From contig NC_053397.1 of NCBI RefSeq assembly GCF_905171765.1, forward strand, positions 3,242,946-3,306,945: a DNA stretch of 64,000 nucleotides, written 5' to 3'. Positions 41,631 through 52,450 of the stretch are shown one piece after another; the first letter of the stretch is position 1; each line of letters opens with the position of its first letter. Below the pieces are notes generated by a model, which searched no databases, was not told the origin of the DNA, and saw only the letters and a list, made by a program, of their open reading frames with translations. The position numbers and the translations under genes are program-made. This stretch comes from Bufo bufo. Lineage: Eukaryota > Chordata > Amphibia > Anura > Bufonidae.

Positions 41631-42830
41631 ATGACTCTCCCGCTTACCTTCCTCCTTCCCCTCCAAATCGTCTGTGCGATGCTCAGAATTTCAGTTCCCC
41701 TCCGGTTGGACCAGTGGGTCCTAGAAATAATTATGTGGGGGTACAAAATTGATTTTCTGTCCCCTCCCCAAGAGAAATTTGTTTTAACCAGAACCCTAAA
41801 CAGACCAAACAGTCTATCTAAGAGGATTCTGTCCTCCTTTATGTTCAAAAAAGGGCCCTACAGGAAGTTCCTCCTCGCGAACAAGGGCTGGGAGTATACT
41901 CCCCCGTTTTTCTATTCCCAAAGCTGTCGGGCGATTGGCGCATGATCATAGACCTGCGTTACCTAAATCGGTTCATAAGACCAAAGCGCTTCAGAATGGA
42001 GACCATTCGATCACTCATCAGCATCCTAAACCCCGGCGATCTAATGATCACCTTAGATCTGAAGGATGCTTACCTATATAATCCCCATTCACCCAGCTCA
42101 CAGGAGATTTTTAAGAATTGTGGTTTCCATAAGAGGGGTGGTAAAACATTACCAGTTTGCTGTGCTGCCTTTTGGCATTTCCTCCGCTTCCCACACTTTC
42201 ACAAAAGTTGTGGCTCCGGTTGTCGCCCAACTCAGGCTTCTAGGGCTAGAAATCGTGCCATACCTAGACGACTGGCTTCTAAAAGCCGCCACTCTAGACG
42301 TTTATTTATTTCATCTTCAGCTGGCTCTTCAGTCTCTCCAGCGCTTGGGCTGGCTCATAAATTGGGAAAAATCAGAGATCGTTCCATCTACTTCCAGGAT
42401 GTTCCTGGGTTTTCTTGTAGACTCCGAACGGATGACCCTTTCCCTCTCTCCAGAGAGGAAGGATCGAGTGATAAGAGCCGCGCAGTTCCTCATGGCACCT
42501 CGCCGGGTGTCCATCAGAACACTCATGAAGAAGTTAGGCCACATGTCAGCATCTGCGGAAGCAGTTCCTTGGGCCCTATGGAACCTACGTCCACTTCAGG
42601 AAGAAGTGTTAGCAGTCTGGAATCGCAACCCCAAGGGGTTGGACAAGACGCACTCCCTGTCTACCGAAGTCCGTTCCTCCCTCAGGTGGTGGAAGAACCT
42701 ATCAGATGGGAGGTCCTTGATTCAACCTCGTTGGATCACGTTGACCACAGACGCCTCCCTTCTAGGTTGTGGAGCCCATCTGGAGGAGAATCCAGTACAA
42801 GGTACCTGAAGTCTGCAGGAGAGGCTTCTC
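41631..42830 (+). pseudogene. DIRS copy 2 reverse transcriptase, frameshifted
   Basis: MIIDLRYLNRFIRPKRFRME and DLMITLDLKDAYLY lie in the frame starting at 41942. A shift near 42066-42080 moves to the frame with IPIHPAHRRFLR, FAVLPFGISSASH, the catalytic VPYLDDWLLK and LINWEKSEIVPSTS. The catalytic aspartates are intact. Another indel near 42800 (VQGT then stop) separates the RNase H start. The upstream part (41631-41945) is in a third frame. Confidence 0.85.
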
Positions 42831-43115
42831 TTATCCAATCTGAGAGAATTGAGAGCAGTTCGTCTCGCTCTCTACCACTTTGCTCCTCTTATCCGCGGGA
42901 AGGTGGTAAGAGCCCACTCGGACAATACGATGGTAGTCGCTTACATCAACAGACAGGGAGGCACAAGATCTCAACCTCTCCTCCAGGAAGTTGGTTTAAT
43001 TCTTGCTTAAGCAGAAACCAGTCTATCCCACCTTTCAGCTGTTCACATCAGAGGGAATCTCAACGTAGTTGCAGATCGGCTGAGTCGGGGTCTGCCAGTT
43101 CCAGGCGAATGGTCA
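42830..43115 (+). pseudogene. DIRS copy 2 RNase H segment with breaks
   Basis: Translated pieces such as RAVRLALYHFAPLIRGKVV, AHSDNTMVVAYINRQGG and HIRGNLNVVADRLSRG match the RNase H of copy 1, including SDN and ADRLSR. In-frame stops interrupt it around 42838 and 43008. Confidence 0.75.
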
Positions 43116-44546
43116 TTGAACAGAGAAGTTTTCACCCAGATCACTCTCCGGTGGGGTACTCCAGAGATCGACTTGATGGCGACCCGATTGAACGCCAAGG
43201 TGGACAGATTCTGCTCCCTCTACAAGGAGGACAATCCTCTGGCGATAGACACTCTGTCCATAACATGGAGGTTCAGGCTGGCTTACATATTCCCTCCAAT
43301 TTCCATGATACCAAGTGTATTGACGAAAATCAAGCAAGACCAGACCCCGGTCATTGCGATAATACCATTCTGGCCGAAGAGGTCTTGGTTCACCCAGCTC
43401 ATGAAGATGAGTCAGGGCACATATTGGAGACTAACCCCTAACGCAGGACCTAGTGTATCAGGACACAGGTCCCTGCCTAGATCTGAGGAAACTCAATCTG
43501 ACAGCCTGGAGATTGACAGGTCCCTACTAGAAGCTAGAGGGCTTTCTGCGGAGGTCTTGAGAACCATTTCACACTCCAGGGCGGAGTCTACAAACAAAGC
43601 TTACTCAAGGATATACAAGATCTTCTTTCAGTGGTGTGTTGATAAAGAGGTTGTACCCTCAGATCCTCCTCTTTCAGCGATTCTACAGTTTCTGCAGGAC
43701 GGCCTGGACAAGGATCTAAGCCCGTCAACACTCAGAGTTCATACCAGTGCACTTTCTGCCTTTTTAGGCAGACCTTTAGCTCAAGACCCCCTACTCAGGA
43801 GGTTCCTCAAAGGAGGAGCCGAAAGACTAAAACCTAGAATCCTGAGACCTATCCCTGAATGGGATTTATCTGTGGTTCTGAAGGGGCTATCCTCTCCACC
43901 CTTTGAACCCTTGGAAAATGTGGACCTTAGATTTTTATCTTTGAAGGTCACATTTCTACTGGCCATAATTTCGGCCAAGAGGATTGGAGAACTGCAGGCC
44001 TTAGCGGCCGCTGAGCCTTATACCCTCTTCCTCCAGGACAGAGTTCTGTTAAGGTTCCTACCGACCTTTGTCCCCAAGGTACCATCATTTAGAAATACTA
44101 ATCAGACCATCACCTTACCGGTTTTATGTCCCTCTCCCTCATCTCCAGAGGAAGAAGCCCTCCATTCCTTGGACATTTCAAGAGATCTCAGAATCTACCT
44201 GAACAGAACTGCGGACTTCAGAAGATCTGAACCCCTTCTGCTGTCCTTGTCGGGGAAAAACAAAGGTCTAAAGGCCTCTAAACCCTCTTTGAGTAGATGG
44301 GTAAAAGAGGCAATCCATGAAGCTTTTCTAGCTCAGGGGTTGGCTCCTCCATCCTTTGTCACTGCCCACTCTACAAGGGCAGTATCTACTTCGTACGCAG
44401 AGAAAAGTTTGGTCCCGCTAGAACAAATCTGTGCTGCAGCCTCTTGGAGCTCCCACAGCACCTTTATGAAGCATTACCGCCTAGATTCTAGGCGCTCTGA
44501 TGGAGTGGCATTTGGACGTACCATTCTCAGTGCCGCCCTCTCATAA
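43116..44546 (+). CDS. DIRS copy 2: methyltransferase-like region fused to tyrosine recombinase
   Basis: 476 open codons. Residues 1-110 are the end of the RT-RH frame (PEIDLMATRLNAKVDRFCSL, FPPISMIPSVL, PFWPKRSWF). After TYWRLTPNAGPS the same frame continues as tyrosine recombinase: ISHSRAESTNKAYSRIYKIF, ILQFLQDGLDKDLSPSTLRV, IISAKRIGELQAL (first Arg), TAHSTRAVSTSYAEKSLVPL (H-x-x-R) and STFMKHYRLD (nucleophile Tyr). In copy 1 these two parts are in different frames, so an indel has fused them here. All recombinase catalytic residues look intact. The recombinase joins the circular DNA intermediate to the genome. Confidence 0.87.
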   Translation: MNREVFTQITLRWGTPEIDLMATRLNAKVDRFCSLYKEDNPLAIDTLSITWRFRLAYIFPPISMIPSVLTKIKQDQTPVIAIIPFWPKRSWFTQLMKMSQGTYWRLTPNAGPSVSGHRSLPRSEETQSDSLEIDRSLLEARGLSAEVLRTISHSRAESTNKAYSRIYKIFFQWCVDKEVVPSDPPLSAILQFLQDGLDKDLSPSTLRVHTSALSAFLGRPLAQDPLLRRFLKGGAERLKPRILRPIPEWDLSVVLKGLSSPPFEPLENVDLRFLSLKVTFLLAIISAKRIGELQALAAAEPYTLFLQDRVLLRFLPTFVPKVPSFRNTNQTITLPVLCPSPSSPEEEALHSLDISRDLRIYLNRTADFRRSEPLLLSLSGKNKGLKASKPSLSRWVKEAIHEAFLAQGLAPPSFVTAHSTRAVSTSYAEKSLVPLEQICAAASWSSHSTFMKHYRLDSRRSDGVAFGRTILSAALS

Positions 44547-44589
44547 AAAAAAAAAAAAGAAGGGGAACCCTCCCAATTTGTCTGTCGCT

Positions 44590-44690
44590 CCTTGCTAGGT
44601 CCCCACTTGTGCTGCTGGTTAGGACGTAAGGGAAGCGTTAATTTTAACATAAATTTGTTTTCCCTTAGTCCTAACAGCAGCACACAAATT
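44590..44690. repeat. DIRS copy 2 internal complementary region
   Basis: acttgtgctgctggttagga, then cgtaagggaa is complementary to the left terminus (39855-39885). It is followed after gcg by taattttaacataaatttgt and tttcccttagtcctaacagc, complementary to the right terminus (44860-44898). Confidence 0.88.
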
Positions 44691-44923
44691 TCCCACCCTA
44701 TTTTTGTTTGTGTACTTGCTGATAAAGCACTGGTTTAAGGGCGGGCGTCCGTTTATAGGGGGTGGGTTAATTGTTTAATTGTCCTGGTAGCAATTTTAAT
44801 CAATAAAAATTCCACCTGTCCTACCAGTTTCACAGAGGAGAACTCCCCCACTTGTGCTGCTGTTAGGACTAAGGGAAAACAAATTTACGTTAAAATTATG
44901 TTGAGTTAATTTCTTGTTTTGTT

Positions 44924-46230
44924 ATGAAAGGTTTGCCTGCTCCGATGGTTCTGGGTTTACCATGGTTGATAAAACATAACCCTACCATTGACTTGCAAAC
45001 AAGTCAAATCAGTAATTGGAGTGAATTTTGTATGAACAACTGTCTTAGTGCCTCAATTTCGGAGGTGTCCACTAAGGTGTTGCCTCAGTTTCTTTCCGAT
45101 TTTTTGGACATATTCTCGGTGGGTGGAGCTCAAGAGTTGCCCCCTCACTGAGAGTTATATAATCTTTCTCAACCGGAAAGAGTAGCTATGCAGGAGTAAA
45201 TTGCCGAGAGTTTGGCAAAGGGACATATTAGACCATCTAAGTCTCCTATGGCAGCGGGCTTCTTTTTCGTAAAGAAGAAGGATGGATCCCTTAGACCGTG
45301 CCTAGATTTCCGGGAATTGAATCTCATTACTGTCCATGATCCTTATCCCGTTCCCTTGATTCCGGATCTATTTGATCAGATTGTTGGTGCTAAGGTGTTT
45401 TCTAAGTTGGATTTAAGAGGAGCTTATAATCTGATCAGAATCAGGGAAGGAGATGAATGGAAAACGGCCTTCAATACCCCCGAGGGTCACTTCGAGAACC
45501 TAGTCATGCCCTTTGGTTTAACTAATGCTCCAGCAGTCTTTCAGCGCTTTATCAATGACATTTTTCATCATTTGGTGGGGAGATTCGTTGTTATTTAACT
45601 CGATGACATACTAATTTACTCATCTGATATGGAGACTCATAAGGATCATTTGAGACAAGTATTATTAATCCTTCGAGAGAATAAATTGTATGCTTAGTTG
45701 GAAAAATGTGTGTTTGCTGTTCAGGAGCTGCCGTTTTGGGGTACTTGCTTTCTGCCTCCGGTTTTCATATGGATCCCAAAAAAGTCCACACGGTACTGGA
45801 ATGGGACCGGCCGGAGAATCAGAGAGCCCTCATGCGGTTTTTAGGATTTACTAATTACTACAGAAAATTCATCCTGAATTATTCCACCATTGTCAAACCT
45901 TTGACAAATATGACTCGGATAGGCGCTGACTTCTCTGTCTGGTCGGATGAGGCATTACAGGCTTTTTCTGCTATTAAGAAATGTTTTGCTTCTGCTCCCA
46001 TTCTGATGCAACCTGATGTGTCTCAACCCTTCATTGTGGAGGTTGACGCGTCAGAAGTGGGAGTCGGAGTAGTCTTGTCGCAGGGTCCCTCTCCTAGCAA
46101 ATGGCGCCCGTGTGCTTTTTTCTCCAAGAAACTCTCGGCAGCCGAAAGAAATTATGATGTTGGGAATAGAGAGTTGTTGGCCATCAAAATGGCCTTTGAA
46201 GAGTAATGTCATTGGCTAGAAGGGGCTACC
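44924..46230 (+). pseudogene. Gypsy reverse transcriptase and RNase H with stops
   Basis: LGLPWLIKHNPTID begins the reverse transcriptase linker, then [35 protein letters not shown] and [16 protein letters not shown]. The catalytic YLDD reads stop-LDD: a TAA at 45596-45598 replaces the tyrosine codon. More stops lie at 45149, 45197, about 45694 and 46204. RNase H is recognised by FIVEVDASEVGVGVVLSQ and FFSKKLSAAERNYDVGNREL. The gene cannot give a full enzyme. Confidence 0.9.
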
Positions 46231-46234
46231 CATC

Positions 46235-46340
46235 CGATTACGGTATTTACTGACCATAAGAATCTGGCTTACCTGCAATATGCAAAGCGTTTAAATCCTA
46301 GGCAGGCTAGATGGTCATTGTTTTTTACCAGGTTAAATTT
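46235..46340 (+). pseudogene. Gypsy RNase H end with internal deletion
   Basis: [20 protein letters not shown], then [16 protein letters not shown] is the end of RNase H. It then passes directly into the spacer before the integrase, so the tether region is shortened. Confidence 0.75.
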
Positions 46341-47704
46341 TGTGGTCACATTTGGCTGATGGGGTGGTGGTTTCCGCTCTTTACCCCGAGCTGGAGACGG
46401 AAGTGTTGGGGGTTCAAGGTGAGGCACCTGATTCCTGTCCTCCAGGGAAGTTGTTTGTTCCTTCAGAACTGCGACACAAGGTGTTCAAGGAACATCATGG
46501 TACTGTCCTTGCCGGACATCCTGGAAGTAAATCCACTGTAGATCTTATTTCCCGGAGATTCTGGTGGCCAGGGTTGCATAAATGTGTTAAGGGCTATGTA
46601 GCAGCTTGTGAGACCTGTGCACACGCTAAGGTTGCTCACACTCGGCCATCAGGATCTCTTCTTCCTTTGTCCATTCCATCTCGTCCTTGGACGCATTTGT
46701 ACATGGACTTCATTACTGATTCGCAGAGTTCCTCTGGGAAAACTGTGATTTTGGTGGTGGTGGTGGACCGCTTCAGTAAGATGGCTCACTTTGTACCATT
46801 ATCAGGTTTGCCAAATGCAAAAACTCTTGCTCAGGTTTTTATTGATAACATTGTGAAATTACATGGCATTCCCTCTGATGTGGTGTCTGATAGGGGGACG
46901 CATTTTGTTTCCAGGTTTTGGAGGGCGTTTTGTTCTCGTCTGGGTATTCAGTTGTCTTTCTCTTCAGCTTTTCATCCTCAGTCGAATGGTCAAACTGAGC
47001 GCACTAACCAGAACCTGGAGACCTATTTGAGGTGTTTTGTCACTGAGAATCAAGAAGAATGGTCCTCGTTCTTGTCTTTAGCCGAGTTTGCCTTGAATAA
47101 CCATAGGCAGGAGTCAACTGATAAGTCACCATTTTTTGGCGCATATGGTTTTCACCCTCAGTTTGGTACTTTTTCTGGGACCGAATCTTCTGGGATACCG
47201 GAAGAGGAGAGATTCTCTTCCTCTTTGTCATCTATCTGGCAGAAGATTCAAGTTAATTTGAAAAAAATGGGTGAAAGATATAAACGGATGTCTGAGAAGA
47301 GACGTATGACTGGTCCGGAGCTGTGTGTGGGTGATTTGGTGTGGTTGTCCAATAAGAACATTAAGCTGAAGGTGCCCTCTTGGAAATTGGGTCCAAGATT
47401 TATTGGCCCTTATAAAATCTCGGCCATTGTCAATCCAGTGGCGTTTCGTCTGGAACTTCCGCAGGCCTGGAAGATCCATAATGTGTTTCACAGGTCCTTG
47501 TTTAAGAAATATGTGGAACATGCGGAACCATCTCCTTTGCCTCCTCCTCCTGTTTTGGTTGATGGTAATCTGGAGTTTCAGATCTCTAGAATTCTCAACT
47601 TGCGTGTTCTTCGGGGTTCCCTTCAGTACCTGGTGCATTGGAGGGGATACGGTCCCGAGGAAAGAATGTGGGTTCCGGCTACCGATGTTAATGCCATCTT
47701 GTGA
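46340..47704 (+). CDS. Gypsy integrase with C-terminal chromodomain
   Basis: 454 open codons. HHCC zinc domain: [17 protein letters not shown], then CETCAHAK. Catalytic DDE core: [10 protein letters not shown] (first Asp), [14 protein letters not shown] (second Asp), [16 protein letters not shown] (Glu). GPY/F region [13 protein letters not shown]. The C-terminal chromodomain [20 protein letters not shown] classifies it as a chromovirus and would target insertion to methylated histones. It is the only long undamaged part of this Gypsy copy. Start codon uncertain, since it is normally cleaved from a polyprotein. Confidence 0.9.
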   Translation: MWSHLADGVVVSALYPELETEVLGVQGEAPDSCPPGKLFVPSELRHKVFKEHHGTVLAGHPGSKSTVDLISRRFWWPGLHKCVKGYVAACETCAHAKVAHTRPSGSLLPLSIPSRPWTHLYMDFITDSQSSSGKTVILVVVVDRFSKMAHFVPLSGLPNAKTLAQVFIDNIVKLHGIPSDVVSDRGTHFVSRFWRAFCSRLGIQLSFSSAFHPQSNGQTERTNQNLETYLRCFVTENQEEWSSFLSLAEFALNNHRQESTDKSPFFGAYGFHPQFGTFSGTESSGIPEEERFSSSLSSIWQKIQVNLKKMGERYKRMSEKRRMTGPELCVGDLVWLSNKNIKLKVPSWKLGPRFIGPYKISAIVNPVAFRLELPQAWKIHNVFHRSLFKKYVEHAEPSPLPPPPVLVDGNLEFQISRILNLRVLRGSLQYLVHWRGYGPEERMWVPATDVNAIL

Positions 47705-47798
47705 ATGCCTTTCATAGGGCACACCCGGATAAAGTTGGGCCTGGGTGTCCGGAGGTCACCCGTAGATGGGGGGGGGGAGGGGGGGTGATAAGGGCTAC

Positions 47799-48362
47799 TC
47801 TCATGCCCTGCCCTGTGGGTGTTCTGAGGAGATCTGTTAGAGTTGCTGCACGTGACTCGATCTGACAGTTTGTTTTGTTGTGGGTTTGAGCAGAATCCCA
47901 CCTCCTCCAAGGTGTTGCTCTTTAGGTAATTGGTGAGGCTATTTATTCCTCCCTCTCCCTATAGCCTTTGCTGGTTATAGTTCTGCCTTGTGTGAGCTCT
48001 GAAAGTTTGGTGGATCGTCTGCTTCTACACATCTCTAGATAAGTCCTTTTCCCTTGTTCCTTCTGTGTCTGTTTTGACTAGGCCTCTAGGGTGACTCTAG
48101 CTCCTTCGGTTGTTGAAGGAGCTCGGGTGCCTCTTTCCCAATTCCCTACAGCTGAGGGTTTGGTTCAGTGTGTTATAGTCTTAGGTATGTGGGCATGTGC
48201 ATATCTACCATTGAAATATGCACATGGCATAGCAGCTTAGGGAAAGTGTTTTAGGGATTGCTAGGAGGTGACCCCTTTGTTCCCTAGCATTTGGGGCCTA
48301 GTCAGTTGTTTTTTTTGCTTTGCTGTGTTCTGTTTCCTTCCCTTATCTTACCTACCGTGACA
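47799..48362 (+). repeat. Gypsy 3' LTR
   Basis: 564 bp, starting tctcatgccctgccctgtgg (the terminal tgtcac is mutated) and ending cctaccgtgaca. Preceded by a G-rich polypurine tract. Confidence 0.92.
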
Positions 48363-50132
48363 ATAGTGTCACAGGCCAACATACGTCAGCAGAGGGCAGA
48401 ACATAGTGCCACAGGCCAACATAGGGCAGCATAGAGCACCAGAGGGCAGAACATAGTGCCACGGGCCAACATACGGCAGCAGAGGGCAGAACATAATGAC
48501 ACGGGCCAACATAGGGAAGCACAGAGCACCAGAGGGCAGAACTTAGTGCCACGGGTCAACATAGCGCAGCATGGAGCACCACAGGGCAGAACAGAGTGCC
48601 ATGGGCCAATATGGAGCACCAGAGAGTAGAATATAGTGCAACAGGCCAACATAGAGCACCAGAGGGCAGAATATAGTGCCATGGGACAACATAAGGTAGC
48701 ACAGAGCTCCACAGAGTAGAACATAGTGCCACAGGCCACCATAGGGCAGCACAGAGCACCACAGGGCAGAATATAGTGCCACAGGCCAACATAGGGCAGC
48801 ACAGAGCAGAACATAGTGCTACGGACCAACATAGGGCAGCACGGAGCTCTAGAGAGCAGAACATAGTGCCAAGGGCCAACATAGGGCAGCACAGAGCACC
48901 AGAGGGCAGAATATAATGCCACGCGCAATCATAGGGCAGCACAGAGCGCCATAGGGCAGAACAAAGTGCCACGGGCAAACATAGGGAAGCACAGAGCACC
49001 AGAGGGTAGAACATAGTGCCACGGGCCAACATAGGGCAGCACAGAGCAGAACATAGTGCCACAGGCCAACATAGGGCAGCACAGAGCAGAACATAGTGCC
49101 ACAGGCCAACATAGGGCAGCACAGAGCAGAACATAGTGCCACAGGCCAACATAGGGCAGCACGGAGCAGAACATAGTGCCACAGGCCAACATAGGGCAGC
49201 ACAGAGCAGAACATAGTGCCACAGGCCAACATAGGGCAGCACAGAGCAGAACATAGTGCCACAGGCCAAAATAGGGCAGCACAGAGCAGAACATAGTGCC
49301 ACAGGCCAACATAGGGCAGCACAGAGCAGAACATAGTGCCACAGGCCAACATAGGGCAACACAGAGCAGAACATAGTGCCACAGGCCAACATAGGGCAGC
49401 ACAGAGCAGAACATAGTGCCACAGGCCAAAATAGGGCAGCACAGAGCAGAACATAGTGCCACAGGCCAACATAGGGCAGCACAGAGCAGAACATAGTGCC
49501 ACAGGCCAACATAGGGCAGCACAGAGCAGAACATAGTGCCACAGGCCAACATAGGGCAGCACAGAGCAGAACATAGTGCCACAGGCCAACATAGGGCAGC
49601 ACAGAGCAGAACATAGTGCCACAGGCCAACATAGGGCAGCACAGAGCAGAACATAGTGCCACGGGCCAACATAGGGCAGCACAGAGCAGAACATAGTGCC
49701 ACAGGCCAACATAGGGCAGCACAGAGCAGAACATAGTGCCACAGGCAAACATAGGACAGCACAGAGCAGAACATAGTGCCACGGGCCAACATAGGGCAGC
49801 ACAGAGCAGAACATAGTGCCACAGGCCAACATAGGGCAGCACAGAGCAGAACATAGTGCCACAGGCCAACATAGGGCAGCAAAGAGCAGAACATAGTGCC
49901 ACAGGCCAACATAGGGCAGCACAGAGCAGAACATAGTGCCACAGGCCAACATAGGGCAGCACAGAGCAGAACATAGTGCCACGGGCCAACATAGGGCAGC
50001 ACAGAGCAGAACATAGTGCCACGGGCCAACATAGGGCAGCACAGAGCAGAACATAGTGCCACAGGCCACCATAGGGCAGCACAGAGCAGAACATAGTGCC
50101 ACAGGCCAACATAGGGCAGCACAGAGCAGAAC
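48363..50132. repeat. 50-bp satellite and its 40-bp derivative
   Basis: 48363-49010 has mixed units of the 50-bp family. From about 49011 to 50132 a very uniform 40-bp unit (acagagcagaacatagtgcc, acaggccaacatagggcagc) is repeated about 28 times. It corresponds to the 50-bp unit minus about 10 bp (ccagagggca). Confidence 0.93.
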
Positions 50133-50624
50133 TTCTCTTCCTCTTTGTCATCTATCTGGCAGAAGATTCAAGTTAATTTGAAAAAAATGGGTGAAAGATA
50201 TAAACGGATGTCTGAGAAGAGACGTATGACTGGTCCGGAGCTGTGTGTGGGTGATTTGGTGTGGTTGTCCAATAAGAACATTAAGCTGAAGGTGCCCTCT
50301 TGGAAATTGGGTCCAAGATTTATTGGCCCTTATAAAATCTCGGCCATTGTCAATCCAGTGGTGTTTCGTCTGGAACTTCCGCAGGCCTGGAAGATCCATA
50401 ATGTGTTTCACAGGTCCTTGTTTAAGAAATATGTGGAACATGCGGAACCATCTCCTTTGCCTCCTCCTCCTGTTTTGGTTGATGGTAATCTGGAGTTTCA
50501 GATCTCTAGATTTCTCAACTTGCGTGTTCTTCGGGGTTCCCTTCAGTACCTGGTGCATTGGAGGGGATACGGTCCCGAGGAAAGAATGTGGGTTCCGGCT
50601 ACCGATGTTAATGCCATCTTGTGA
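50133..50624 (+). pseudogene. Gypsy integrase C-terminus and chromodomain, duplicated fragment
   Basis: Starts abruptly after satellite sequence and encodes [20 protein letters not shown] through the chromodomain to the same stop as in copy A. It differs from copy A by a few substitutions (Ala to Val after NPV; ISRI to ISRF). Without the catalytic core it cannot act as integrase. Confidence 0.92.
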
Positions 50625-50719
50625 ATGCCTTTCATAGGGCACACCCGGATAAAGTTGGGCCTGGGTGTCCGGAGGTCACCCGTAGATGGGGGGGGGGGAG
50701 GGGGGGGGAGAAGGGCTAC

Positions 50720-51283
50720 TCTCATGCCCTGCCCTGTGGGTGTTCTGAGGAGATCTGTTAGAGTTGCTGCACGTGACTCGATCTGACAGTTTGTTTTGTT
50801 GTGGGTTTGAGCAGAATCCCACCTCCTCCCAGGTGTTGCTCTTTAGGTAATTGGTGAGGCTATTTATTCCTCCCTCTCCCTATAGCCTTTGCTGGTTATA
50901 GTTCTGCCTTGTGTGAGCTCTGAAAGTTTGGTGGATCGTCTGCTTCTACACATCTCTAGATAAGTCCTTTTCCCTTGTTCCTTCTGTGTCTGTTTTGACT
51001 AGGCCTCTAGGGTGACTCTAGCTCCTTCGGTTGTTGAAGGAGCTCGGGTGCCTCTTTCCCAATTCCCTACAGCTGAGGGTTTGGTTCAGTGTGTTATAGT
51101 CTTAGGTATGTGGGCATGTGCATATCTACCATTGAAATATGCACATGGCATAGCAGCTTAGGGAAAGTGTTTTAGGGATTGCTAGGAGGTGACCCCTTTG
51201 TTCCCTAGCATTTGGGGCCTAGTCAGTTGTTTTTTTTGCTTTGCTGTGTTCTGTTTCCTTCCCTTATCTTACCTACCGTGACA
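50720..51283 (+). repeat. Gypsy LTR, third copy
   Basis: Nearly identical to 47799-48362, including the mutated start and the same following atagtgtcacagg. It arose by the 2.9-kb duplication, not by a separate insertion. Confidence 0.92.
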
Positions 51284-52450
51284 ATAGTGTCACAGGCCAA
51301 CATACGTCAGCAGAGGGCAGAACATAGTGCCACAGGCCAACATAGGGCAGCATAGAGCACCAGAGGGCAGAACATAGTGCCACGGGCCAACATACGGCAG
51401 CAGAGGGCAGAACATAATGACACGGGCCAACATAGGGAAGCACAGAGCACCAGAGGGCAGAACTTAGTGCCACGGGCCAACATAGCGCAGCATGGAGCAC
51501 CACAGGGCAGAACAGAGTGCCATGGGCCAATATGGAGCACCAGAGAGTAGAATATAGTGCAACAGGCCAACATAGAGCACCAGAGGGCAGAATATAGTGC
51601 CATGGGACAACATAAGGCAGCACAGAGCTCCACAGAGTAGAACATAGTGCCACAGGCCACCATAGGGCAGCACAGAGCACCACAGGGCAGAATATAGTGC
51701 CACAGGCCAACATAGGGCAGCACAGAGCAGAACATAGTGCTACGGACCAACATAGGGCAGCACGGAGCTCTAGAGAGCAGAACATAGTGCCAAGGGCCAA
51801 CATAGGGCAGCACAGAGCACCAGAGGGCAGAATATAGTGCCATGGGACAACATAAGGCAGCACAGAGCTCCACAGAGTAGAACATAGTGCCACAGGCCAC
51901 CATAGGGCAGCACAGAGCAGAACATAGTGCCACAGGCCAACATAGGGCAGCACAGAGCAGAACATAGTGCTACGGACCAACATAGGGCAGCACGGAGCTC
52001 TAGAGAGCAGAACATAGTGCCACAGGCCAACATAGGGCAGCACAGAGCAGAACATAGTGCCACAGGCCAACATAGGGCAGCACAGAGCAGAACATAGTGC
52101 CACAGGCCAACATAGGGCAGCACAGAGCAGAACATAGTGCCACAGGCCAACATAGGGCAGCACAGAGCAGAACATAGTGCCACAGGCCAACAAAGGGCAG
52201 CACAGAGCAGAACATAGTGCCACAGGCCAACATAGGGCAGCACAGAGCAGAACATAGTGCCACAGGCCAACATAGGGCAGCACAGAGCAGAACATAGTGC
52301 CACAGGCCAACAAAGGGCAGCACAGAGCAGAACATAGTGCCACAGGCCAACATAGGGCAGCACAGAGCAGAACATAGTGCCACAGGCCAACAAAGGGCAG
52401 CACGGAGCACAGCGCCAAGGACCTACATAGGGCAGCACAGAGGGCAGAAC
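51284..52450. repeat. 50-bp / 40-bp satellite after the duplicated LTR
   Basis: Copies the order of units seen after the first 3' LTR to about 51830. It then repeats a local block (about 51591-51780 reappears at 51831-52010) and ends in a shorter uniform 40-bp array. Confidence 0.92.

Larger units (their letters stand above)
39855..44898 (+). mobile_element. DIRS-type tyrosine-recombinase retrotransposon (copy 2)
   Basis: About 5.04 kb, inserted in the Gypsy protease region. Left inverted repeat about 39855-40025, right inverted repeat about 44690-44898 (shares acaattaaacaattaaccca and its complement). Internal complementary region at about 44590-44690 joins the complement of the left end (ggttaggacgtaagggaa) to the complement of the right end (tttgttttcccttagtccta). 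Gag, reverse transcriptase-RNase H and recombinase are all present in forward order. Related to copy 1 but from a different subfamily, judged by the terminal sequences and protein divergence. Confidence 0.92.
38682..48362 (+). mobile_element. Ty3/Gypsy chromovirus retrotransposon, split by DIRS copy 2
   Basis: 5' LTR 38682-39246 and 3' LTR 47799-48362, both ending ccgtgaca, flanked by the 5-bp duplication ATAGT and inserted in the 50-bp satellite. Internal order is gag start, protease, [DIRS copy 2], reverse transcriptase, RNase H, integrase with chromodomain. The G-rich polypurine tract 47768-47787 precedes the 3' LTR. Most of gag is deleted (between about 39560 and 39600) and the polymerase has several stops, so the copy is defective. 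Confidence 0.93.
47213..50132. repeat. Tandem duplication, copy A (2920 bp)
   Basis: From ttctcttcctctttgtcatc in the integrase gene through the 3' LTR and the following satellite. The same sequence starts again at 50133 at a constant offset of 2920 (one base more after the LTR). The two copies are nearly identical through about 48910/51830. Confidence 0.92.

Noticed and set aside
44924..47704. Functional Gypsy polymerase
   Set aside because: Multiple in-frame stops, including one at the YLDD tyrosine codon, plus loss of most of gag.
50720..51283. Separate solo-LTR insertion
   Set aside because: The sequence on both sides repeats that around the first 3' LTR at a constant offset, so it is part of the segmental duplication.
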